Below, in pieces: positions 1 to 4,430 of a DNA stretch of 5,345 nucleotides. The notes below the pieces were generated by a model. The model was not told the DNA's origin and made no database searches. It saw nothing but the letters and a program-made list of their open reading frames with translations. The stretch spans positions 1-5,345 of the forward strand of contig CAYRWY010000413.1 in NCBI GenBank assembly GCA_964427955.1. Reading direction: 5' to 3'. Position 1 is the first letter of the stretch. Each line of letters begins with the position of its first letter. The translations under genes and the position numbers were made by a program. This stretch comes from JACRBK01 sp964427955 (lineage in GTDB: Bacteria > Chloroflexota > Anaerolineae > Aggregatilineales > Aggregatilineaceae).

Positions 1-90
1 AGAAAACGATGGAGAGGGGCATCACAGCCTCGTTTTTCTCCCCCTCTCCATTGTGCTTTTCGAATGGAGAGGGGGTCGGGGGGTGAGGCC
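1..90 (-). repeat. CCCCTCTCC-family intergenic repeat, left copy
   Basis: Bases 40-52 and 63-75 form a perfect 13-bp inverted repeat (CCCCCTCTCCATT / AATGGAGAGGGGG) around a 10-base loop. A third copy of the arm, ATGGAGAGGGG at 9-19, can pair instead with 41-51, so two hairpins compete. Read on the minus strand, the element begins CCTCACCCCCCGACCCC, the same head as the right copy near 2310, which has the opposite orientation. Repeats of this type are scattered through intergenic regions of many high-GC genomes; that is general knowledge, not shown here. No run of T follows the stem, so it is not a typical intrinsic terminator, although it could block transcription or shield the 3' end of the minus-strand mRNA. 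Confidence 0.7.
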
Positions 91-114
91 GGGACAAAGC
101 CGTGATGGCCTCAC
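83..114. repeat. 8-bp inverted repeat
   Basis: GTGAGGCC at 83-90 pairs perfectly with GGCCTCAC at 107-114 across a 16-base loop. It sits at the inner edge of the left repeat element and may be part of it. It has no T run on either side. Its function is unknown. Confidence 0.4.
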
Positions 115-136
115 AAAACCTTAAATTGACGCACAT

Positions 137-158
137 GGGGCAATTCATGAATTGCCCC
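137..158. repeat. Perfect 22-bp palindrome
   Basis: The two 11-base arms GGGGCAATTCA (137-147) and TGAATTGCCCC (148-158) are exact reverse complements with no spacer, centred on TCATGA. The element lies 58 bases past the stop codon of the DUF1349 gene. It resembles the dispersed REP-like palindromes that occur in multiple copies in some bacterial genomes; that class assignment is an inference from one copy. A zero-spacer palindrome makes an awkward RNA hairpin (its middle bases must open into a loop) and no T run follows, so a terminator role is less likely than a repeat or a binding site. Confidence 0.7.
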
Positions 159-171
159 TACCGCATCGCGA

Positions 172-202
172 CCTGTCCGTCTCGGACTACCCAATGGACA
201 GG
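172..202 (-). terminator. Possible 3' hairpin after the DUF1349 gene
   Basis: CCTGTCC (172-178) and GGACAGG (196-202) form a 7-bp perfect stem with a 17-base loop, 14 bases past the stop codon of the minus-strand DUF1349 gene. There is no U-rich tail on the minus-strand transcript, so this is not a standard intrinsic terminator. It could be an RNA 3'-end stabiliser or chance. Confidence 0.25.
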
Positions 203-216
203 CCCCGTGATTCTCA

Positions 217-753
217 TTATGACCCGCGGACCGTGAAGCCCTCGAACGTCACGGAGATGCCGCTGCCCGTCGGGGCGCAGCACATCACGCCGACACTCAC
301 CGTCGGCTCGGCGGTGAAATAGGCCTGCCGGATCATGGTGTAATTCGCGCTGTCGGTCGAGTAGTAGACGGCCACGGTGTGACCCTCGCGCACGATGCGC
401 AGCCACAGCGACGCCGGGCTGCTGCGCAGCGGCAGCACCGACCAGTCCGAAAAATCGTGCGTCATGACCACGCTGGCATTCTGCACGCCCTCGAAGAATT
501 CCACGCCGCACTTCATCCAGACCGCCTCGTCCAGGCGTACCATCATCCCGGCCTGATCGTAGAGATCGCGGTAATCGCCGGTGAACTTGACCTCGGCGGT
601 GAAATTGCCGGTCACACGCTCGAAATAAAAATGTCCAGTATCGCGTACTCCCCCATCATGGGTCTTCCGCCAAAAATCGGTTTGGGGCGCCGACTTGACG
701 GTGATCGTCGTACCTTCCGCTTTCCAGATCGGCGGTTCATTAAGCCACTGCAT
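217..753 (-). CDS. DUF1349 family protein (concanavalin-like fold)
   Basis: A 178-residue soluble protein with no signal peptide or membrane segment. The pattern matches the DUF1349 family: an N-terminal NEPP-x-W (residues 5-10), a DFW...T...D-GHFY block (26-43), YDQAGMMVR (65-73), WMKCGVEFF (79-87), DWSVLPL (103-109) and WLRIVREG (117-124). The family is predicted to adopt a beta-sandwich, concanavalin-like fold. A yeast relative, Ree1, is linked to enolase regulation, but bacterial members have no settled function. Start choice: AGGAG on the minus strand (760-764) directly abuts an ATG at 757-759 with no spacer, and lies 6 bases before the ATG at 751-753, so the second ATG (MQWLNEPP) is the better start. 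The upstream ATG would add only Met-Thr. The gene follows murD after 30 bases on the same strand and is probably co-transcribed with it. Family assignment is firm; function is unknown. Confidence 0.88.
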   Translation of the reverse strand: MQWLNEPPIWKAEGTTITVKSAPQTDFWRKTHDGGVRDTGHFYFERVTGNFTAEVKFTGDYRDLYDQAGMMVRLDEAVWMKCGVEFFEGVQNASVVMTHDFSDWSVLPLRSSPASLWLRIVREGHTVAVYYSTDSANYTMIRQAYFTAEPTVSVGVMCCAPTGSGISVTFEGFTVRGS

Positions 754-759
754 CGTCAT

Positions 760-764
760 CTCCT
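760..764 (-). promoter_or_regulatory. Ribosome binding site deciding the DUF1349 start
   Basis: On the minus strand this reads AGGAG. It touches the ATG at 757-759 with zero spacing but stands 6 bases from the ATG at 751-753. Normal Shine-Dalgarno spacing therefore favours the downstream ATG. Confidence 0.7.
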
Positions 765-783
765 AAAAGTTCTAGTTCAAAAT

Positions 784-2214
784 TCACGACTTTTTTTCCA
801 ACGCCCGCACCAGGTCGCGGAAGTGCTGGCCGCGCTCGGCAAAATCGCGATAGGCATCATACGACGTGCCGCCTGGGCTGAGCAACACGACGTCGCCCGC
901 GCGCGCGGACTCGGCGGCCAGGGCCACCGCCTGCGGCAGATCGGGCGCCAGCACCACGCGTTCCAGGCGCGCGCCGGATGTCTGTATTTTAGCGCGGTTC
1001 ATCAACTCCACCACCTGCGGTCCGAACTCGCCGAAGGCGATCACGGCCCGGCAGCGTGCCGCCGCCAGCGCCGCCAGTTCGTCCCAGGGCAGCTTTTTGT
1101 CGCGTCCGCCCGCCAGCAGCACGACCGGCTCGGTATAGCTGCGCAGCGCGGCCAGCACCCGTTCCGGCGCGGTGGCGATGCTGTCATTCACCCACGTCAC
1201 GCCGCCGATCACGGCTACCGCTTCCTGGCGGTGCTCGACGCCGGTAAACCCTTCAATCGCCGCGCGCATGAACTCGACCGGAATCCCGGCGGCATTGGCG
1301 ACCGCGCAGGCCGCCAGCACGTTCAGCACGTTGTGATCGCCGCGCAGCCGGATCAAACGGCGGGAGCAAACCGCGCGGGGCAAACAGTCGCCCGGCACAC
1401 CCGACATCCCGTCGCCCACGACCATGATCTGGTCGCCGTCCAGGTAGGCGCCCACGTCCACCTTCTCGTGCGCCGAAAAATAAGCCACCCGCCCCGGTGC
1501 CGTGGTGCTCATCGCCCGCGCGTTGGGATCGTCCAGCCCAAACACGGCGATGTCGAGCAGGCGCTGGTGCTGGTAGATGTGTGCTTTGGCGGCGCGGTAG
1601 ACTTCCATCGTGCCGTGCCGGTCCAGGTGATTGGGCGTGACGTTGAGCACGGCGGCGACGTGGGGGCTGGTCGTCATCAACTCTAACTGGAAACTGCTGA
1701 GTTCCATGATCACGGTATCTTCGGGCGCGATCTGCGGCAACACGTCCAGCAGTACCTCGCCGATGTTGCCGCCGACCCAACTCCGGCCCTTCGCCCCGGG
1801 GTCCGCCGCCCGCAGACGGCTCATCTCGCCGACCAGGCTGGTCGTGGTCGTTTTCCCCGCGCTGCCCGTGATCGCCACGACCGGCGCGGGACAGCGTTCC
1901 AGGAACAACTGGGCGTCATTCGTCACGCGGAGGCCGCGCCGCAGCGCCTCCTGCACGATGGGGAGGTCCAGCGGGACGCCGCCGCTGACGCACAACACCT
2001 GGCAGTCGTCCAGCAGTTCCAGCGGATGGCCGCCCAGCGCGAACTGCACCGGACTCCCGGCGAATTCGGCCACGTCGTTCGCCAGTTGGTCGGCGCGGCG
2101 CGCGTCGGACAGGGTCACGCGTGCGCCCAGGGTCGGCAGCCAGCGCCCCAGCGCCTTACCCTGCCGCGCCAGGCCCAGCACCACTACGTGTTGACCGGAA
2201 AGGGGATCAGTCAT
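784..2214 (-). CDS. murD: UDP-N-acetylmuramoyl-L-alanine--D-glutamate ligase
   Basis: A cytoplasmic ATP-dependent ligase that adds D-glutamate to UDP-MurNAc-L-Ala in peptidoglycan precursor synthesis. The 476 residues are close to the usual 440-480. The N-terminal nucleotide-sugar domain starts VVVLGLARQGKALG (10-23). The central ATPase domain has the P-loop GSAGKTTTT (117-125), ELSSFQLE (171-178), NVTPNHLDRHGTM (191-203) and YRAAKAHIY (206-214), where K210 matches the position of the carbamylated lysine. The C-terminal domain has GDHNVLN (292-298), NDSIATAPER (343-352), LAGGRDKKLPW (367-377) and SPGGTSYDAYRDF (446-458). NDSIAT with Ile, where E. coli has Lys, is a variant I recall from other phyla. 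Start choice: the ATG at 2212-2214 has GGAG 6 bases upstream, and the protein then begins at the expected fold boundary. The open frame runs back to 2400, but that stretch encodes a dispersed repeat and a divergent promoter. No other mur or fts gene is in view, so this murD appears to lie outside a cell-wall cluster. Confidence 0.95.
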   Translation of the reverse strand: MTDPLSGQHVVVLGLARQGKALGRWLPTLGARVTLSDARRADQLANDVAEFAGSPVQFALGGHPLELLDDCQVLCVSGGVPLDLPIVQEALRRGLRVTNDAQLFLERCPAPVVAITGSAGKTTTTSLVGEMSRLRAADPGAKGRSWVGGNIGEVLLDVLPQIAPEDTVIMELSSFQLELMTTSPHVAAVLNVTPNHLDRHGTMEVYRAAKAHIYQHQRLLDIAVFGLDDPNARAMSTTAPGRVAYFSAHEKVDVGAYLDGDQIMVVGDGMSGVPGDCLPRAVCSRRLIRLRGDHNVLNVLAACAVANAAGIPVEFMRAAIEGFTGVEHRQEAVAVIGGVTWVNDSIATAPERVLAALRSYTEPVVLLAGGRDKKLPWDELAALAAARCRAVIAFGEFGPQVVELMNRAKIQTSGARLERVVLAPDLPQAVALAAESARAGDVVLLSPGGTSYDAYRDFAERGQHFRDLVRALEKKS

Positions 2215-2220
2215 CGACAG

Positions 2221-2224
2221 CTCC
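2221..2224 (-). promoter_or_regulatory. Ribosome binding site deciding the murD start
   Basis: GGAG on the minus strand (within GTGGAG), 6 bases before the ATG at 2212-2214. In-frame upstream ATGs, such as the one at 2242-2244, have no comparable site. Confidence 0.6.
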
Positions 2225-2309
2225 ACAGAGTTGATTACGTTCATGCGGCTAGTAAGCATACCCGCATTGAGCCGATCCATCCACTGAATGATATTGTTGG
2301 CGAATTCAA

Positions 2310-2346
2310 CCCTCACCCCCGGCCCCTCTCCAAACGTGGAGAGGGG
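2310..2346 (+). repeat. CCCCTCTCC-family intergenic repeat, right copy
   Basis: CCTCACCCCCGG is followed by a perfect 10-bp inverted repeat, CCCCTCTCCA (2323-2332) and TGGAGAGGGG (2337-2346), with loop AACG. The head and arms match the left copy at 1-90 in opposite orientation. Translated on the minus strand it gives SPLSTFGEGPGVRV, a peptide of the kind that appears as a false N-terminal extension when such repeats stay open in frame. It lies between murD and the tetR promoter. Confidence 0.75.
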
Positions 2347-2393
2347 AGAATACGGCGGACGCCCTCCCCTGAACCACAGATCGTGGGCAGGGC

Positions 2394-2422
2394 TTGACAT
2401 ACCCAGCAGATGGGAGTATCCT
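2394..2422 (+). promoter_or_regulatory. Sigma70-type promoter of the tetR gene
   Basis: A perfect -35 TTGACA (2394-2399) and a -10 TATCCT (2417-2422; 4 of 6 to TATAAT) are separated by the optimal 17 bp. Transcription would start near 2429-2430, about 30 bases before the tetR ATG and just before the operator at 2436-2453, so a bound repressor would block initiation or early elongation. The TTG of the -35 box is also the first codon of a longer open frame for tetR; it cannot sensibly be the translation start. Confidence 0.75.
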
Positions 2423-2435
2423 TATCCCAGAACAC

Positions 2436-2453
2436 ATACCGAACGGTTGGTAT
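2436..2453. promoter_or_regulatory. Probable TetR operator O1
   Basis: ATACCGAACGGTTGGTAT is an 18-bp imperfect palindrome (14 of 18 positions symmetric, outer arms ATACC/GGTAT). It also contains an offset perfect ACCG-AA-CGGT. The same sequence, with 2 differences, occurs at 3099-3116 in front of the methyltransferase operon. Its place just after the predicted transcription start and 6 bases before the tetR ATG suggests autorepression, common for this family. Binding is inferred. Confidence 0.75.
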
Positions 2454-2459
2454 CACAAA

Positions 2460-3071
2460 ATGACCAAGACTCAGAAACAACTCCAGAGTGAGCAGACCCG
2501 CCAGCAGATCATCGACACCGCCGCCCGGTTGTTCGCCAGCCGGGGCTTCGACGGTACGTCGATGTCCGATCTCGCCGCCGCCGCCGGGCTGACCAAAGGA
2601 GCGTTCTACCACCACTTCGAGAGCAAGGACGCCCTGTTTTTTGCGGTCGTCCAGTCGGTGCAGGACAAGTGGGTCAACGCCGTCGGGACCGAGGTGATGC
2701 AAACCTCGCACGCGCTCGACCAGATCATGATCCTGCTCACCAACCATGCGCGCCTGCTCCGCCAGGAACCGACGCTGTGCCTGGTGATGCACGGGCTGAC
2801 GGCGGAAATGGAAGAGACCAACCCCGGCTTTTTGACGGCGCTGCACGAGGTCTACCAGGGGATGATCGGGTTCATTCAAGAACTGCTCCAGCGCGGGCAG
2901 GCGCAGCAGCAGGTGCGGACCGACGTCGATGCGCAGTTGATGGCGGTCAACCTGGTGGGCTTGCTGCGCGGCGTCAGTTGTTTTAGCGTGTTGGGCGATA
3001 TGGGCCTGGACTGCGTGGCGGTCATCGAAGCATTGAAGCCCGTCCTCCTTGAGGGGCTGCGCCCCCGGTAA
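2460..3071 (+). CDS. TetR/AcrR family transcriptional regulator
   Basis: A 203-residue DNA-binding repressor. The N-terminal domain is typical of TetR: RQQIIDTAARLFASRGFDGTS (14-34) as helix 1, then the helix-turn-helix MSDLAAAAGLTKGAFYHHF (35-53) and ESKDALFFAVV (54-64). The rest (about 65-203) is all-helical ligand-binding and dimer domain, as in families that sense small lipophilic molecules; the ligand cannot be read from it. Start choice: the ATG at 2460 begins MTKTQKQLQSEQTR, the normal short lead before helix 1. The open frame extends back to 2394, but those codons overlie the -35, -10 and operator. There is no clear Shine-Dalgarno before 2460, only GGTTGGT inside the operator, so translation may be weak. 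It is followed after 65 bases by the methyltransferase pair, which carries the same operator, so those genes are its likely targets. Confidence 0.92.
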   Translation: MTKTQKQLQSEQTRQQIIDTAARLFASRGFDGTSMSDLAAAAGLTKGAFYHHFESKDALFFAVVQSVQDKWVNAVGTEVMQTSHALDQIMILLTNHARLLRQEPTLCLVMHGLTAEMEETNPGFLTALHEVYQGMIGFIQELLQRGQAQQQVRTDVDAQLMAVNLVGLLRGVSCFSVLGDMGLDCVAVIEALKPVLLEGLRPR

Positions 3072-3085
3072 ACCCTGCTCTTTTT

Positions 3086-3116
3086 TTGAGCACTCTCCAT
3101 ACCGAACGTTTAGTAT
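3086..3116 (+). promoter_or_regulatory. Weak candidate promoter of the methyltransferase operon
   Basis: TTGAGC (3086-3091; 4 of 6) and TAGTAT (3111-3116; 4 of 6) lie 19 bp apart, longer than ideal. The -10 candidate lies inside operator O2, which would give direct steric repression. Both boxes are poor, so the real promoter could differ, or the genes could be read through from tetR. Confidence 0.35.
3099..3116. promoter_or_regulatory. Probable TetR operator O2
   Basis: ATACCGAACGTTTAGTAT matches O1 (2436-2453) at 16 of 18 positions; the whole left half, ATACCGAACG, is identical. It is itself 14 of 18 symmetric, with a central AACGTT. It sits 20 bases before the first methyltransferase ATG in the only gap between tetR and that gene. 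Two such close copies in these two promoter regions are strong circumstantial evidence for a shared operator of the neighbouring TetR protein. Confidence 0.75.
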
Positions 3117-3136
3117 CTAAAGTAAGGGGTGAAGCC

Positions 3137-3691
3137 ATGCTGATCGACGCCATTACCGTCCTGGGTGTCTTCGTGCTGCTGGTGGCGCTGGCCGCCGCCA
3201 TCGTGCGACAGGGCCGTAAGTCCCTGTCCGGCACACTGCCGATCCCGCTGTGGGCACTGCTCACCGGGAAAACCGCCATCGCGCTCTCGATTTTCCTGAT
3301 GCTGTTTCACGCGCTGGGGCTGTCCATCGGCCCCGCTACGCCGCTGGCGCCGCGGCTGGTCGCCGTGATCCTGCTGCTGAGCGGGCTGAGTATCGCCGCC
3401 CCGTCGCTGTTCCAACTCGGCGACGAGCTGCGCTTCGGCCTGTCCCAAGAGGGCGACATGGCCCTCAAATCCAACGGGTGGTACCGCGTCAGCCGGAATC
3501 CGCTCTACCTGGGCTTTTATCTGATCGGCCTGGCGTCCTGCCTGACGGTGCCCACCTGGTTCAACATCGCGCTGGTCCTGCTGGCCCTCAGCATCCATCA
3601 CCGCATCGTCCTGTCCGAAGAACGGTTCCTGAAACAGCGTTTCGGCCCCGTCTACGACGAGTACGCCCGGCGCGTGCGCCGCTACCTGTAG
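3137..3691 (+). CDS. ICMT/PEMT-like integral membrane methyltransferase
   Basis: A 184-residue membrane protein with hydrophobic segments at about 4-22, 36-62, 71-90 and 122-152. The C-terminal half carries the pattern of the isoprenylcysteine carboxyl methyltransferase / phospholipid methyltransferase superfamily: GWYRVSRNPLYLG (114-126; RNP takes the place of the common RHP), then LSEERFLKQRFGPVYDEYARRVRRYL (159-184), whose EE pair and YxxY tail contribute to S-adenosylmethionine binding in this fold. Bacterial members methylate varied lipophilic or small thiol, alcohol or amine substrates; the substrate here is unknown. Start choice: ATG at 3137, with AGGGGTGA 5-7 bases upstream. The open frame reaches back to a TTG at 3086, but those codons cover operator O2. 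The next gene starts 14 bases after the stop, so the two form an operon. Family is secure; specificity is open. Confidence 0.87.
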   Translation: MLIDAITVLGVFVLLVALAAAIVRQGRKSLSGTLPIPLWALLTGKTAIALSIFLMLFHALGLSIGPATPLAPRLVAVILLLSGLSIAAPSLFQLGDELRFGLSQEGDMALKSNGWYRVSRNPLYLGFYLIGLASCLTVPTWFNIALVLLALSIHHRIVLSEERFLKQRFGPVYDEYARRVRRYL

Positions 3692-3693
3692 GG

Positions 3694-3697
3694 GGAG
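3694..3697 (+). promoter_or_regulatory. Ribosome binding site of the second methyltransferase
   Basis: GGAG inside GGGGGAG, which begins at the last base of the preceding stop codon, 8 bases before the ATG at 3706. It fixes the start in a frame that stays open far upstream inside the preceding gene. Confidence 0.7.
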
Positions 3698-3705
3698 ATC
3701 CGGCC

Positions 3706-4425
3706 ATGACGCGGAAAACATATTCATTCTGGGTCGTCACCATCCGGCTGTTGGCGGAAGGGCCGCTGCTGGCGATGGTGGTGCTCATGCACGCCGCAAT
3801 GGGTGGTCACGGCGGCGCGGCGCAGGTGGTGGAAAACGCGCTGCTCTATACCGCCTTTGCCGGGCTGCACAGCCTGCTGGCGCGGGACCCCGCCAAACGG
3901 ATCGCGGCCCGGATCGTGGGACCGGATCGCGTGCGCGTCGCTTACGTGATGTTCAGCGGCGTCACGCTGGCCCTGGTGCTGCTGTGCTGGCAGCCGGTGT
4001 CCGGCGACCTGTGGCACGCCCACGGGCTGATCTTCTGGCTGCTGACCGGGGCCTATGGGCTTGCGATCCTGGCGCTGCTGCGCGTCACGACCTACTTCGA
4101 CTACACCGGCTTCCTGGGCCTGCACGAGATCGCCGGGGCGCACACCGATCAACCGGCGATCCCGCCTACGCTGTCGGTCCGGGGACCGTATGCCTACTGC
4201 CGCCACCCGATGTACTTCGCACTGCTGGCGATCTTCTGGATCGGGCCGGTCATGAGCTGGGGACGTTTTGAATTCGTCCTGCTGGGGACGCTGTACCTGT
4301 TCGTCGGGACGCGCTTCGAAGAACGCAATCTACGCCGCGAACTGGGCGCCGCCTACGATCTCTACTGCGCCCACGTGCCGATGTGGATTCCACGCCGGAC
4401 GCCCTGGCACAGCCCGGAGAGCTGA
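3706..4425 (+). CDS. NnrU/MddA-like membrane methyltransferase
   Basis: A 239-residue membrane protein with hydrophobic segments near 8-30, 42-59, 77-95, 105-125, 166-183 and 187-202. LHSLLAR (54-60), then R-AYVMFSGVTLALVLLCWQPV (77-98), are typical of the NnrU / methanethiol S-methyltransferase (MddA) group. GPYAYCRHPMYFALLAIFW (160-178) holds the RHP motif of the ICMT superfamily, and RFEERNLRRELGAAYDLY (203-220) followed by VPMWIPR (224-230) gives the acidic pair and the VPM-IP tail seen in MddA. MddA converts methanethiol to dimethyl sulfide using S-adenosylmethionine, and NnrU is tied to nitrite/NO metabolism, but family members are diverse and no nir or nor genes are in view. I therefore call the family only. 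The start follows a good ribosome site; the open frame upstream of 3706 is the shadow of the previous gene. This is the second gene of the TetR-linked operon, and it ends 5 bases from a convergent gene. Confidence 0.82.
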   Translation: MTRKTYSFWVVTIRLLAEGPLLAMVVLMHAAMGGHGGAAQVVENALLYTAFAGLHSLLARDPAKRIAARIVGPDRVRVAYVMFSGVTLALVLLCWQPVSGDLWHAHGLIFWLLTGAYGLAILALLRVTTYFDYTGFLGLHEIAGAHTDQPAIPPTLSVRGPYAYCRHPMYFALLAIFWIGPVMSWGRFEFVLLGTLYLFVGTRFEERNLRRELGAAYDLYCAHVPMWIPRRTPWHSPES

Positions 4426-4430
4426 TCCCG

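Noticed and set aside
1..216. CRISPR array or small RNA gene in the repeat-rich left end
   Set aside because: The repeats are inverted, of different lengths and not regularly spaced. No array structure or recognisable RNA fold is present.
784..800. Slippery heptamer A-AAA-AAG in frame four codons before the murD stop, as in -1 programmed frameshifting
   Set aside because: The shifted frame adds only about 16 codons and stops inside the start of the DUF1349 gene. No stimulatory stem-loop is apparent, and EKK at a C-terminus is unremarkable.
379..1686. Long plus-strand open frame opposite DUF1349 and murD
   Set aside because: It lies antisense to two well-supported genes, its composition is rich in Arg, His and Gln with no recognisable domain, and it is a by-product of high GC.
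2215..2310. Promoter for murD on the minus strand
   Set aside because: TATGCT-like and TATCAT-like -10 candidates exist, but none has a convincing -35 at 16-18 bp, so none is annotated.
3077..3091. GCTC-T7-GAGC hairpin after tetR as a terminator
   Set aside because: The stem is only 4 bp and the T run is in the loop, not after the stem. It does not resemble an intrinsic terminator.
3250..3705. Upstream extension of the second methyltransferase frame
   Set aside because: These codons overlap the first methyltransferase gene in another frame and read as Arg/Pro-rich sequence. The ATG at 3706 has a good ribosome binding site.
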